38,777 nt of DNA from Arcobacter sp. (GCA_002733885.1 NVXJ01000007.1:6460-45236), one strand, 5' to 3'. Counted from the stretch's first letter, positions 21,597 to 31,209 are shown. Translations and numbers: made by a program. Notes: generated by a model from the letters alone, not told the origin.

Positions 21597-22750
21597 ACTT
21601 ACTAGAATTAATCAATGCCCGAGCTGAAAAGCTAACACAGATGAAAGCCTTTAACAATGAAAACCCAACAATGGATGACGCTACTCTAGGTAAATACAAT
21701 GCTTTAAATAATGAGTTTCAACAACTTAATCGTCAAGTGTCATTGGCTGAAGCTGAAAATATTTTGGCTGACCAAGTAGATCCATTATTGAATGGTGGTA
21801 ACTTAGATGAAGCTGCTGCTCAAAGTGATTATATTGGTGCTTTTGTAAACATGCTTCAAGGTAGACAAAGCGTCGAAGACTCTTTATTACTTGCTGAGAA
21901 TGCTGTTCATACAGGTGTTGATAGTGAAGGTGGATTTTTAGTTCCAGAAGAGTGGACAAAAAACATCTTTGAAACGCTAAAAGATGATTCTGATATCCGT
22001 AAGCATATTACAATCAAGCAAACAAAAACTACAACAAACATGCCTATTGATGGTGATGATATTGAGTTTGCCTGGTTGGCTGAACTTGCTGACTATCCAG
22101 AGTTACAACCAACTTTTGGTATGAAACAACTTGGCGCGCATAAAGCAGGTGGTGTTGTTCTAATTTCAAGAGAAGAGATTTTTGACTCTGTTTACAATGT
22201 CCAAAAGATTATTGAGAATAAGATGCGCCGTGGTATTACGAATGCAGATGATAAAGCATTTGTAACGGGTTCAGGTACTGACCGACCTACAGGTATTGTA
22301 ACGGCTACGACGCAAGAAGTAGTTACTGCTGCATTAGGTATTTCTTACAAAAACTTAGTGTCTATGAAATACAAAGTTCCGCCTCAGCATCGTAAACATG
22401 CAAGATGGAGAGCCAGTGATGCATTTCTGGAAGCTGTTGAAAATATGCTAGATGGAAATGGTCGTCCTATTTTCACTGAAGGGTCTATCGCTAAAGGAAC
22501 ACCTTCAACACTTCTTGGATTTCCTATTGATGCAGACAACAACCTAGACAATACGATTGCGCTTGGTAAGACACCTGCCTTATTTGGAAACTTTAAAGCG
22601 TATGTAGGTGCAGACAGAGGGATGCTTTATGTTCAAATTTTACGTGAAAAGTATGCAACAAAAGGGGCAATTGGTATCTTAGTTGATAAGCGTACAGATG
22701 GCGATCTTGCTGATGTAAAAGCTATGGCTAAACTTACGATTGGGGCATAA
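21593..22750 (+). CDS. major capsid protein, HK97 fold
   Basis: 385 residues. The N-terminal coiled-coil delta domain (1-100, NARAEKLTQMKAF..LNRQVSLAEAENIL) is probably removed by the protease; the mature part starts near VHTGVDSEGGFLVPEEW. Typical HK97 segments follow: LAELADYPELQPTFGMKQL, AGGVVLISREEIFDS, KAFVTGSGTDRPTGIV, GFPIDADNNLD and ALFGNFKAYVGADRG. Builds the icosahedral head. Confidence 0.95.
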   Translation: MNLLELINARAEKLTQMKAFNNENPTMDDATLGKYNALNNEFQQLNRQVSLAEAENILADQVDPLLNGGNLDEAAAQSDYIGAFVNMLQGRQSVEDSLLLAENAVHTGVDSEGGFLVPEEWTKNIFETLKDDSDIRKHITIKQTKTTTNMPIDGDDIEFAWLAELADYPELQPTFGMKQLGAHKAGGVVLISREEIFDSVYNVQKIIENKMRRGITNADDKAFVTGSGTDRPTGIVTATTQEVVTAALGISYKNLVSMKYKVPPQHRKHARWRASDAFLEAVENMLDGNGRPIFTEGSIAKGTPSTLLGFPIDADNNLDNTIALGKTPALFGNFKAYVGADRGMLYVQILREKYATKGAIGILVDKRTDGDLADVKAMAKLTIGA

Positions 22751-22753
22751 GCT

Positions 22754-23161
22754 ATGAAAAAGTTAATGGTTGTATTTGTAATGAGTTGGGGAAATTCAAC
22801 CAACTCATACAAGGTCAAAGATGAAGCTTCATTTGAAAAGGATCAATACTTAGGACTAATTTCAGAGGGTACGGCTAAACCTAAGAACCAAAAGCAGTAT
22901 GTTGAGATTTTAAAAGAAGTGGAAAAAGAAAAAGAATCTCTTCTTGCCACTGAAGCTGAAAAAAATGCTCTGATTCAAAAAGAAACCTTAGCTTTAGAAC
23001 TAAGAGAACTTTATAAACAAGTGGCTCTTAAAGTAGCTGAGATTGAAGGCATTGTTCTTTCTGATGAAGAGGTTGAAAACTTTATCAATGAAAAGCTAAA
23101 TGGTGAGCCTGTAGTTCTTGTGAATAAAGCTGACATCATCATCCCAGAAGGAAAAAAGTAA
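22754..23161 (+). CDS. hypothetical head protein with coiled coil
   Basis: 135 residues, 3 bases after the capsid stop. MSWGNSTNSYKVKDEASF opening, a long charged coiled coil (about 54-105, EILKEVEKEKESLLATEAEK), and a C-terminal ADIIIPEGKK. Position suggests a head or head-tail accessory protein. Family not recognised. Confidence 0.65.
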   Translation: MKKLMVVFVMSWGNSTNSYKVKDEASFEKDQYLGLISEGTAKPKNQKQYVEILKEVEKEKESLLATEAEKNALIQKETLALELRELYKQVALKVAEIEGIVLSDEEVENFINEKLNGEPVVLVNKADIIIPEGKK

Positions 23162-23164
23162 CTC

Positions 23165-23740
23165 ATGGGTCTAAAACTTAAAACAGCTTCGACATCTTTG
23201 CCAGTAGATTTGGTATTGGCAAAGGCGCATCTTAATATCTTGGATAACCAAGAAGATTTTTATATCACCTCTTTGATTGAAGCGGCTACAAATTTAGCTG
23301 AAGAGATTATGGGAAGACAAATTGTGTCTGCGGTGTATGAATTAACTATGGATGTTTTACCGGTGTGTTTTGAGTTGCCTAGACCTGAACTTATAAGTGT
23401 TGATATTATTCAATATATAGCGCCTGAGGATACTTTGTTTAGTACCTTGGACGCTTCTTTATACATAGTTGATGATACTAATATGATTGGTGAAGTTAGT
23501 AAACACCCAGATATTTCGTACCCATCTGTAAGAGCAATTAAAAACAGTGTGAAAGTGACTTATACAACAGGTTACAAGAACCAAAGTTCCGTTCCTGCTG
23601 CTATAAAACATTGGATTCTTTTACAGGTGGGTACCTGGTATGAGCATAGAGAAGAAGTAGTGGTTGGTGTTTCGTCAACTAGCATTAAAAATAAGTATAA
23701 CGACATGCTCTTGAACATGTACAAGTTGGTGAAGATATGA
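23165..23740 (+). CDS. head-tail connector, HK97 gp6-like
   Basis: 191 residues. LPVDLVLAKAHLNILDNQED, FYITSLIEAATNLAEEIMGRQIV and LPRPEL-type strand, then VKVTYTTGYKNQSSVPAAIKHWILLQVGTWYEHRE: the standard gp6-like connector pattern. It forms a ring beneath the portal. Overlaps the next gene by 4 bases. Confidence 0.9.
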   Translation: MGLKLKTASTSLPVDLVLAKAHLNILDNQEDFYITSLIEAATNLAEEIMGRQIVSAVYELTMDVLPVCFELPRPELISVDIIQYIAPEDTLFSTLDASLYIVDDTNMIGEVSKHPDISYPSVRAIKNSVKVTYTTGYKNQSSVPAAIKHWILLQVGTWYEHREEVVVGVSSTSIKNKYNDMLLNMYKLVKI

Positions 23741-24051
23741 GATCAGCAAGCCTAAAACATACAATTGTCATTCAATCTTCAATCGAAATTCCAGATAGTT
23801 TTGGTGGAGTTTCTAAATCATGGAATGACTTTAAAACTGTTAGGGCCAGTGTTAAACCTCAAAGCGCAAAAGAGTTTTTTAGCGCCGGTGTTCAAGCTGA
23901 AGCCACACATAAAATTGAAGTTCGTTATGTATTAGGGCTTAATCCTAAGATGCGAATTTTATTTGGAACGAGAGTCTTTGATATTAAATCAATTTTAAAT
24001 ATTCAAGAGCGCAATAAGGTTCTTCATATTATCTGTACGGAGGTTCTGTAA
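23737..24051 (+). CDS. head-tail adaptor (stopper)
   Basis: 104 residues. RSASLKHTIVIQS..PDSFGGVSKSWNDFKTVRASVKPQSAKEFFSAG is the usual head-closure/adaptor pattern (SPP1 gp16-like), followed by KMRILFGTRVFDIKSI. Plugs the connector after packaging. Shares one base with the next start. Confidence 0.88.
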   Translation: MRSASLKHTIVIQSSIEIPDSFGGVSKSWNDFKTVRASVKPQSAKEFFSAGVQAEATHKIEVRYVLGLNPKMRILFGTRVFDIKSILNIQERNKVLHIICTEVL

Positions 24052-24536
24052 TGGAAAATCCCATAGGTGTAAGTGTTTCAGGTTTAGAAGAACTATTTTC
24101 AAAGTTAAAAATTTTGCCTGAAGTTCTTGCTAAAAGGGTGATTGTCGGTGCTGTTAGAGCAGGGGCCTCTGTAATATGGAAAGAAGCTAAGAATAATGTA
24201 CCTGTACATAATGCGGTACTCCTATCATCTCTTAGAATTGTGAAAAGAAAACCTAAAAATAAAAATTTAATCTGGTTTACAGTGACTCCTAGTTCAAAAA
24301 TTATTAAAAAAGGGTTGATCGCTTTAGGTGTTGAAAAAAAGGTTTGGATTAATAAACGAACAGGGTTTAAATCCAGTAACTATGACAATTATGGAGGGTA
24401 CGTTGAACTTGGAAATTCAAAGGTAGCCCCTCAACCTTACCTTTTACCTGCTTATGAAAATAAAGGTGAAGAGTCCATTAAGGCTGTTGAAAAATATATG
24501 AAAAAACGTTTAGATAGAGAGATAGGTAAATTATGA
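24051..24536 (+). CDS. HK97 gp10-family tail completion protein
   Basis: 161 residues. SVSGLEELFSKLKILPEVLAKRVIVGAVRAGASVIWKEAKNNVP then LLSSLRIVKRK and YGGYVELGNSKVAPQPYLLPAYE match the gp10 family (neck/tail completion). Overlaps the next gene by 4 bases. Confidence 0.9.
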   Translation: MENPIGVSVSGLEELFSKLKILPEVLAKRVIVGAVRAGASVIWKEAKNNVPVHNAVLLSSLRIVKRKPKNKNLIWFTVTPSSKIIKKGLIALGVEKKVWINKRTGFKSSNYDNYGGYVELGNSKVAPQPYLLPAYENKGEESIKAVEKYMKKRLDREIGKL

Positions 24537-24880
24537 TTGAACAAGAACTATTTTCTCATTTGTTAACAAAAGTTACGTTGGTAAATGAGAGGGTATATCC
24601 CTCGTTAATGCCTCAAGATTGTTTGAAACCAGCTTTGGTTTATTCAATTACGAATGATGCAGACACTCAAGGTTTCAATGGTGGTTTAACAGGCTTCAAA
24701 GTAAGAGTTCAGATCGATTGTTATTCGACATCTTACGCTGAAGTTAAAGAACTTAAAAATGCTGTCAAAGCAGCGCTCTATTCATTTATATATTATCCTC
24801 ATGGGTTAAATACCAGGGATAATTATGAAGAAGATGTGCAGCTACACAGACAGTTAATTGATTTTAGTTTAAAAGGATAA
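24533..24880 (+). CDS. tail terminator, DUF3168 family
   Basis: 115 residues. MIEQELFSHLLTKVT..VYPSLMPQD..PALVYSITNDADTQGFNG..VRVQIDCYS..YAEVKELKNAVKAAL is the DUF3168 pattern. Caps the tail tube and joins it to the connector. Confidence 0.9.
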   Translation: MIEQELFSHLLTKVTLVNERVYPSLMPQDCLKPALVYSITNDADTQGFNGGLTGFKVRVQIDCYSTSYAEVKELKNAVKAALYSFIYYPHGLNTRDNYEEDVQLHRQLIDFSLKG

Positions 24881-24883
24881 ATC

Positions 24884-25297
24884 ATGGGTATCAGAACAGT
24901 TGGTCACAAAGTAAAAGCAAATTCAAAAGATTGTGGGACATTGCAGTCTCTTGGTGAAATTAGTCAAAAGCGTGCGGTTAAAGAGTACGACCCTATTAAT
25001 GCTGAAGATATTTTACAGGCACTGGGAAAGATTAAAACAGATCCTATTGCTATGAGTGTTATTTATGATCCAGATGACGCACTTGGAGTAGGAGAACTTG
25101 AAGCGGCTTTTAAAGCAGCGACACCTATTCCTTTTGCTATTGAGTTGTCAGATAAGTTGATTACAACTGGGACAACATTTACTTGGGCCTTAGCTTTAAT
25201 CAATGAGTTTAAACTAACTCAAGACGCGGATGGTTTTGTTATCGCTAACTTTACAGCGAACCTGAATGGTGCTCCAACTGTTACGGCGGCTGCATAA
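24884..25297 (+). CDS. major tail tube protein
   Basis: 137 residues, beta-rich, with MGIRTVGHKVKAN, DILQALGKIKTDPIAMSVIYDPDD, PFAIELSDKL, FTWALALINEFKLTQDADGFVIANFTANLNG. Position between the tail terminator and chaperones identifies it as the tail tube subunit. The stop overlaps the next ATG. Confidence 0.85.
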   Translation: MGIRTVGHKVKANSKDCGTLQSLGEISQKRAVKEYDPINAEDILQALGKIKTDPIAMSVIYDPDDALGVGELEAAFKAATPIPFAIELSDKLITTGTTFTWALALINEFKLTQDADGFVIANFTANLNGAPTVTAAA

Positions 25298-25782
25298 TGA
25301 AGCTTTTACTTGATTATAAAATCGAAGTTCATATTAAAGAAGGGGACAAGTCAAAAGAAAAGTTGACTGTCTTCCTAAGAGAATTTAATCGTGTAGAGAA
25401 AAAAGAATTCACCTCTATTCAAAAAAAGTTTCGAAGTATTTTTACAAGAGCTCAAGAGATTAGTAAAAAACAAATTTCACTTGAGAAAAAAGCAGAGCTT
25501 TATCAATTAGCTAAACAGTTTGATATGGCCATCAAAACGATGGAAAAAATTGAAATTCTTGAAAAAGATGTTGAAAAGTTAAATCAAGAACTTTGTGAAA
25601 TCGGTGGTGAAGATACTATGGAATTTGCAGAAGAAACTTCTAAAAAACGCTTTGAGTTATTAGTCAGTGGAGATGATAAAGAACGTCTTGCAGAGTATGC
25701 TGAGATCAAAGGGTATTCGAAAATAATGAGTGCTCTTGATAGCGAAAAGGTTGCTTTGGAAAAAAAGCACTCTGGAGAGTAA
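25297..25782 (+). CDS. tail assembly chaperone (G-like), frameshift donor
   Basis: 161 residues, charged and helical (KKEFTSIQKKFRSIFTRAQEISKK). The last codons contain A AAA AAG (25761-25767), read GAA AAA AAG. A -1 slip there joins 157 residues of this protein to the overlapping frame ending at 26093, giving a 265-residue G-T fusion, as in lambda G/GT. It coats the tape measure during tail assembly. Confidence 0.85.
   Translation: MKLLLDYKIEVHIKEGDKSKEKLTVFLREFNRVEKKEFTSIQKKFRSIFTRAQEISKKQISLEKKAELYQLAKQFDMAIKTMEKIEILEKDVEKLNQELCEIGGEDTMEFAEETSKKRFELLVSGDDKERLAEYAEIKGYSKIMSALDSEKVALEKKHSGE
25761..25767 (+). other. -1 ribosomal frameshift site A AAA AAG
   Basis: Canonical slippery heptamer in the zero frame of the chaperone gene, four codons before its stop. 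The -1 frame continues GCA CTC TGG .. without a stop through 26093. Confidence 0.85.
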
Positions 25783-26093
25783 GCGAGTGCCTACGTTCAG
25801 GCAAAGGATTTGAAGGCTTACAGTACTTTGAATTGTTTTTTCTTGACATAGCTGCTAGTTGCGAGTTTTCTTATGGCCCTTCAGGGGCAGTAGGTTACTT
25901 GTATGAGTCCGTTAAGGATCAGATGAAATGGCATAAGTTAAGTGTAAAGAAATATATCAAAGTGGTAATGGGAATAGGTCGGATTATGGTGCTTAGTAAA
26001 GAAGACTATATGAAGCAAAAAGTTGAAAATATAAAAACACCTGAGGTCGATATGGCAGGTGCTTTAAAAGCTGCATTTGGAGATGGTTCATGA
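25767..26093 (+). CDS. T-extension of tail assembly chaperone
   Basis: Made only as the -1 frameshift extension (108 residues: ALWRVSECLRSGKGFEGLQY..FFLDIAASCEFSYGPSG). Independent starts are poor: the first candidate is a TTG at 25833 with no ribosome site. The FLDIAASCEF segment and the KYIKVVMGIGRI helix resemble the T domain that binds the tail tube subunit. Overlaps the tape measure ATG (ATGA). Confidence 0.75.
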   Translation, partial: ALWRVSECLRSGKGFEGLQYFELFFLDIAASCEFSYGPSGAVGYLYESVKDQMKWHKLSVKKYIKVVMGIGRIMVLSKEDYMKQKVENIKTPEVDMAGALKAAFGDGS

Positions 26094-28468
26094 GTTCAAA
26101 AATTGGTACAGTAAGTATAGATATCCTCGCAAATACAGCTAAGCTTGTTAAGGGTATGGACACTGCCGAGAGAAAAGTAGACCGTGTTATTGGAAACATG
26201 AAAAAGGTCATTCTTTCTCTTGGTACGGCTTATGTAGCTTTTGAAGTTGTGGACAAATCTATTGAGTCTTTTATTAAACTTGAAAACTCACAAATTGGCG
26301 TGGCTAAAACTACAGGGCTTGTTGGATTTGAACTGGACCGTCTAAATGGTAGATTAAATGAAATGTCTGTGACCATGGCTGGTTTTGAGCTTGAAGGCAT
26401 TTATGATATTGCAGAAGCTGCTGGTCAACTTGGAATCACAGGTGTTGATAATATCGCAGAGTTTACTCGCGTTATTGGTATGGTTGGACTTACTACGGAA
26501 CTAAGCTCTCAAGAATCTGCTACTTCATTTGCTAAACTTTCTAATTCTTTGAATGAACCTATAGAGAATATAGAAACTTTAGCAAGTGTAGCTAACGAAC
26601 TTTCTAATACAACAACCGCAAATGTGGGACAACTTCTTAAGTTTTCCCAACGCTTGACTGGTGGAGCAAAAACTGCTGGACTAATGACGGATGAAATCTT
26701 TGGTCTTTCAGCGACCATGATAGACCTGGCAATAAACTTTGAAACAGGTGGGACAAATATCAACAGAGTTATGCTTGATATTATCTCTGACTCTAACAAA
26801 TTTGCAGAAGCGATAGGTGAAGACTCTGCTGCCTTTGCAAGTTCTGTTCAAAACGAACCTATCACTGCACTTCAAAAACTTTTACAGCATATGAATGGTT
26901 TGAGTAAAACAGATGCGGCTAACTTTTTAACAGGCTTAGGATATACCGGAACAGAAGTGAAAGATGTTCTTTTAAAACTTTCTTCAAATACAGAACTTTT
27001 AACAAGAAACTTAAAAATTTCACATGATGAGTATCTTGAGGGGACCTCTATTATGAAAGAATATGAAGTTTCATCCAAGTCTTTAGCTGCACAACTTACT
27101 AAAAGTAGTGCAATGATAGAACTTGCATTTGCAAATTTTGGTTCAGCTCTTAAAGAACCAATCCTTGCTATGAGTGAATATTTTTTAGAGTACTCAGAAC
27201 AAGTTAATTCATTTTTAATCCAATTTAAAAAGGTAGAAGACTTAAATATACAAAGAGATATTTCAATAAAACTTGCACAAGAATATCGTGATTTAAAAGA
27301 GCTAGAAGGAAAAAATACATTATTTTGGTTTAATAGTGACAAAGCTATTCATAATCAAAAGATACAAAATATCAAAGATGAAATTGAATTACTAGAAAAA
27401 AAGTCTAAAGAATTAGGAAAATCAAAAATAGATAAACCTAGTACAACCATTAATAAAGTGTCAGAAAATATCCCTAACCTCCCTGAATTTATATCGGCTT
27501 ACGATGAATATGGAATTCCAAATGAGGCAGAAGAACAACTTCAATCTTATACAAACTCTAGACTAGAAGCAAGTGCCAGAATGAACCAGGCTAGAGAGCA
27601 AGAACTTTCTCGTATCTTAGAACTTAATGATGCGATGATAGCTGCAACTGGTACGGATTATGATCAATGGTTAAATGAGACGAATAACCAGTTAATGAAC
27701 ATTGCTGATAGTGGGGCTGATTCTGAACAAATTATGGAAGTTTATAATTCCTTGTTACAGCAAAAATCAGATGCATTACAAGAAGCATTTTTATCAGAAG
27801 ATGAATTGCTATTAATGCGAAACGAAGAACAAACTGAATTAGTACAAGAAGCATTTGAAAACCAGTTGATAACAGAAAGTGAGCGTAGAGATAGGTTGCT
27901 TCAATTAGAAGCATTTTACCAAAAGAATCTAACTAAGCTTAATGCAAAAGGTTTTACAGAACGACAAAAGTTTTCCGCGAAGACAGGTAAGGACCAAGTC
28001 AAAGGTGTCTTAGGGGATATCCAAGCAACAACAGCTGGCGTAGCAAATGGTAATAAAACAATGTTCAATATAAATAAGGCCGCGGCACTAGCAAACGCAG
28101 GGATTAGTATGTATGAAGGTGTTTCTAAAACACTAGGTGCTTTTCCTTACCCTATTGCCATTCCTTTAGCAGCACTTCACGCAGCGGCAGGCGCAATGCA
28201 GATAGCTCAAATTGCATCTTCATCTTATGGTGGAGGTGGATCAACTTCTGTACCTTCAATAACAGGTGGTTATTCAACTACTGAAGGAGTCGTTCCTAGT
28301 GATATAGGTAACAGCACTTCGTCTCAAGTTTCAGAACCACAAGAAGAGCAAAAGAACATAACTATCAATCTTAGTGATTCTTCAATCATGAGTACAGATG
28401 CGGTTAGAGAATTAATAGAAGCCATTAACGAAGAACTTGGCGATGGCGCGAACTTGGTGGCCTCATGA
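26090..28468 (+). CDS. tail tape measure protein
   Basis: 792 residues. KIGTVSIDILANTAKLVKGMDTAERKV opening, the TP901-type domain (about 80-330: IGVAKTTGLVGFELDRL, FELEGIYDIAEAAGQLGI), coiled-coil middle, and a hydrophobic C-terminal region (INKAAALANAGISMYEG..IPLAALHAAAGAMQIAQIA). Sets tail length; at the usual 1.5 angstrom per residue it implies a tail near 120 nm (inference). This makes the phage a siphovirus. Confidence 0.92.
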   Translation: MSSKIGTVSIDILANTAKLVKGMDTAERKVDRVIGNMKKVILSLGTAYVAFEVVDKSIESFIKLENSQIGVAKTTGLVGFELDRLNGRLNEMSVTMAGFELEGIYDIAEAAGQLGITGVDNIAEFTRVIGMVGLTTELSSQESATSFAKLSNSLNEPIENIETLASVANELSNTTTANVGQLLKFSQRLTGGAKTAGLMTDEIFGLSATMIDLAINFETGGTNINRVMLDIISDSNKFAEAIGEDSAAFASSVQNEPITALQKLLQHMNGLSKTDAANFLTGLGYTGTEVKDVLLKLSSNTELLTRNLKISHDEYLEGTSIMKEYEVSSKSLAAQLTKSSAMIELAFANFGSALKEPILAMSEYFLEYSEQVNSFLIQFKKVEDLNIQRDISIKLAQEYRDLKELEGKNTLFWFNSDKAIHNQKIQNIKDEIELLEKKSKELGKSKIDKPSTTINKVSENIPNLPEFISAYDEYGIPNEAEEQLQSYTNSRLEASARMNQAREQELSRILELNDAMIAATGTDYDQWLNETNNQLMNIADSGADSEQIMEVYNSLLQQKSDALQEAFLSEDELLLMRNEEQTELVQEAFENQLITESERRDRLLQLEAFYQKNLTKLNAKGFTERQKFSAKTGKDQVKGVLGDIQATTAGVANGNKTMFNINKAAALANAGISMYEGVSKTLGAFPYPIAIPLAALHAAAGAMQIAQIASSSYGGGGSTSVPSITGGYSTTEGVVPSDIGNSTSSQVSEPQEEQKNITINLSDSSIMSTDAVRELIEAINEELGDGANLVAS

Positions 28469-29229
28469 GTTTATCAATAATCGGATATCAAAACCTTCTA
28501 GAAACGGCAACTGTAACCGCAACAAGTGAAGCAGTAGGCTTTGCAATAGAAAATCTTTATGATGGCTTGGCTTATGATTGGTGGAAACCTGCAGCGATTG
28601 GACTCCATTATATTAACATTGATTTAGGATCTGAAAAAGAGGTTGATTATATTTCTATATTTGCTCACAACCTTGGTGATACTTCATCGACTGTGAAACT
28701 CCAATATGATGAAGATGGACTAGGTAATTGGACGGATGCGACTACAACTTTAACTTCAGAAAATGGAAGAGTAATATTTAAGACACTTACCCCTTTTAAT
28801 AAACAGTTTCTTAGATTAGAAGTAGATGCACAAACCGCCATACCAACGATAGGCATAGTAAACATTGGTAAGTCTATGCAAATGCAAACAGGCTTGCCGA
28901 GTGGGTTTATACCTCCTACGATGGGAATGACAAACGATTATGTGAACGCTAAGAGTGATTCGGGTTTATTAATTGGAAGATCACTTATAAGAAAGTCAAA
29001 CAGTACAACGATAAAAGCTAATTATGTCACGCCTGCTTGGGTTCGTACTACTTGGATGCCTTTTATTTCACATGCGCAAGTTAAGCCATTTTTCTTTTCT
29101 TGGGATCCTGAAAGATATCCTGATGAAGCGGTATATTGCGTAACAAGTAAGAAAATAACACCACCGAAGTATTCAGGGTCTCTTCACATGAACGTATCTT
29201 TAAAAGTGGAGGCTTGGCATGAGCTTTGA
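28465..29229 (+). CDS. tail tip protein with discoidin-like domain
   Basis: 254 residues. The N-terminal 130 residues (ATSEAVGFAIENLYDGLAYDWWKP..HYINIDLGSEKEVDYISIFAHNLGD) follow the F5/8-type C (discoidin) carbohydrate-binding fold. The C-terminal part (VRTTWMPFISHAQVKPFFFSW) resembles distal tail proteins. Right after the tape measure, so probably the distal tail protein. Overlaps the next gene by 11 bases. Confidence 0.75.
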   Translation: MSLSIIGYQNLLETATVTATSEAVGFAIENLYDGLAYDWWKPAAIGLHYINIDLGSEKEVDYISIFAHNLGDTSSTVKLQYDEDGLGNWTDATTTLTSENGRVIFKTLTPFNKQFLRLEVDAQTAIPTIGIVNIGKSMQMQTGLPSGFIPPTMGMTNDYVNAKSDSGLLIGRSLIRKSNSTTIKANYVTPAWVRTTWMPFISHAQVKPFFFSWDPERYPDEAVYCVTSKKITPPKYSGSLHMNVSLKVEAWHEL

Positions 29230-30970
29230 TAGTGAAAGAAAAAGGTTAGGAAAAGAACCTGTAACCTTAGTTGAATTAGATTTAGACTTTTGCTCTCTAA
29301 GTTTTAGTGGCGCGCCTTGTACTGCTACGGGAGTACCTTGCTATAACACTAGAAATACATGCAAGGACGCTGCAAACTTTACAAAAGGTACTAAGACGTA
29401 CACAATGATTACTAAGGGTGCTAGTGCTCCCGTAGGTCAAGTAATGTTCCCTTGTGTAAAAAAAGTTTCTTATTCTCCTACTAAACTTACCTTTGGAAAT
29501 GGTCTAGGTTATAGATCAAAGGTAACAATAACTTTTCAAGATTTTGCACACCACGACAGAGGTATAGACCCCTACCAAAGTCAAAGAACTTACGATACCA
29601 ACCAAGGCACGTTTTTTGGAAAGCTTTTAGCTAGAAACACTTACTACAACGGGAGAACGATAAGAATAAGAACCGGGTATCAAGCAACACCTTTTTCATT
29701 AGATAACTTTGATACTAGAGAATACATCATTGAAAAAATAGATATTTCAGCCAATGGTGTCGTAAAGATTGTTGGAAAAGATATCTTAAAGAAGATAGAT
29801 AATAAAAGATCTCAATGCCCTAAGGTTTCAGAAGGTTTATTGTCAGCGGATATGACAAAGACTGCTACTTCAATCACTCTTTTACCTGGGGGAATAGGAC
29901 TTGATTATCCTGATTCCGGAGTGATAAGAATCGGCGATGAAATAATGAGTTACTCCAGTAAAAATGTTGACACTTTGCAAGGTTTAGTTAGAGCAGGGTT
30001 CGGAACTGAAGCGGATGATGCACAGGACGAAGATACTGTTCAACTATGCAAGATATATGACAATTTAAACGTAGTAGATATTATTTACGACCTCTTGGTT
30101 AATTATGCAGACATAGATCCAAAATTTATTCCTTATAACAATGACGTTAACAACAAAGATGAGTGGGATATAGAAAAAGAAAATTGGCTTTCTCTAAAAA
30201 CTTATTACACCGTTGTTTCTACTTCAGAAGGTGTTCAAACCTTAATTGAAGAATTAACAGAACAATCATTAATCCTTTTTTGGTGGGATGAGCTTTCGCA
30301 AAAGATTAAACTAAAAGTTATTGCCCCACCGCAAAGGGGAGAGGTCGTTAACTATGTAAGTGATAAATTTAACATCTTAGAAAACTCCATGTCAATACAG
30401 AATGATGATTCAAAACGATTTAGTGAAATATGGGTTTACTCAGGTGTCAAAAATTGGGCTGAAACTTCAGAGATAGAAGACTTTACAAAGCTGCATATTA
30501 AAGCTGATCTTGAAAAAGAAGGTGAAGACCAATACGGAGATAGAAGAATAAAGAAGGTCATGTCTAGGTGGTTCACACTAGATACTCATTCAACAATATT
30601 TACAGAAAGATATATGTTGATGAGTAAAGATACACCCAAGGTTATTACCTTACAACTTGATGCAAAAGAGCATGAAGTTAAGACAGGTGACTTTTTAGAC
30701 GTATCGACAAGGTTAGTATTAGATGCAACCGGAAGCCCAACTGGTCAAAGATATCACGTTACAGAAGTAAAAGAAGTTGTTCTAGGTCACAGCATGCAAG
30801 TAACCGCTATGACCTCAGGGTTTGCGATAGATATTAGATACGGGTACATAGCACCAAACGGTGTGCCTAACTATTCAGAAGCAACAGCGGCCCAAAGAGA
30901 TGGAATGGCCTTTATTTCACCTAATAATGGTCTATTTTTGGATGGAACAGAAGCGTACAAAATAATTTAA
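29219..30970 (+). CDS. tail hub protein (J-like)
   Basis: 583 residues. N-terminal Cys cluster (DFCSLSFSGAPCTATGVPCYNTRNTCKDAANF), then PCVKKVSYSPTKL, FQDFAHHDRGIDPY..GTFFGKLLARNTYYNGR, YIIEKI, GKDILKKIDNKRSQCP, and DSGVIRIGDEIM. This matches the large 'VPC..TR.TC.d..NF' tail proteins of many siphophages that form the hub below the tube. The Cys may bind metal or a disulfide. Ends with YSEATAAQRDGMAFIS. Confidence 0.8.
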   Translation: MSFDSERKRLGKEPVTLVELDLDFCSLSFSGAPCTATGVPCYNTRNTCKDAANFTKGTKTYTMITKGASAPVGQVMFPCVKKVSYSPTKLTFGNGLGYRSKVTITFQDFAHHDRGIDPYQSQRTYDTNQGTFFGKLLARNTYYNGRTIRIRTGYQATPFSLDNFDTREYIIEKIDISANGVVKIVGKDILKKIDNKRSQCPKVSEGLLSADMTKTATSITLLPGGIGLDYPDSGVIRIGDEIMSYSSKNVDTLQGLVRAGFGTEADDAQDEDTVQLCKIYDNLNVVDIIYDLLVNYADIDPKFIPYNNDVNNKDEWDIEKENWLSLKTYYTVVSTSEGVQTLIEELTEQSLILFWWDELSQKIKLKVIAPPQRGEVVNYVSDKFNILENSMSIQNDDSKRFSEIWVYSGVKNWAETSEIEDFTKLHIKADLEKEGEDQYGDRRIKKVMSRWFTLDTHSTIFTERYMLMSKDTPKVITLQLDAKEHEVKTGDFLDVSTRLVLDATGSPTGQRYHVTEVKEVVLGHSMQVTAMTSGFAIDIRYGYIAPNGVPNYSEATAAQRDGMAFISPNNGLFLDGTEAYKII

Positions 30971-30981
30971 AGGAAAACTAA

Positions 30982-31209
30982 ATGCTACAAGTAACTACAA
31001 AATTACCTGATATACCAAATGGAACAGCGATTCCATGCCCTGAGATAGGCTTTAAATGGCGCAAGGTTTCATCATGTCTTAATTGTCCTTTTTTTAATGG
31101 TTTTGGGATCATGTCTACTGACACATTATTGCCTTTTGACAAGCAGTACGCTGTTAGATGTTCCCACGTGATAGAAAGAAGAACAACAATTTTGGAGGTA
31201 CATGATTAA
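30982..31209 (+). CDS. 75-residue Cys-containing tail-region protein
   Basis: SCLNCPFFNGFG with C-x2-C near 33-36 and a later RCSHV suggests a small metal site. AAAGG is upstream of the ATG. The stop shares a base with the next start. Position among tail tip genes suggests a small virion or assembly protein. Unknown function. Confidence 0.6.
   Translation: MLQVTTKLPDIPNGTAIPCPEIGFKWRKVSSCLNCPFFNGFGIMSTDTLLPFDKQYAVRCSHVIERRTTILEVHD

Noticed and set aside
26509-27342. Two long minus-strand frames inside the tape measure gene
   Set aside because: Antisense of a long biased gene; no start signals.
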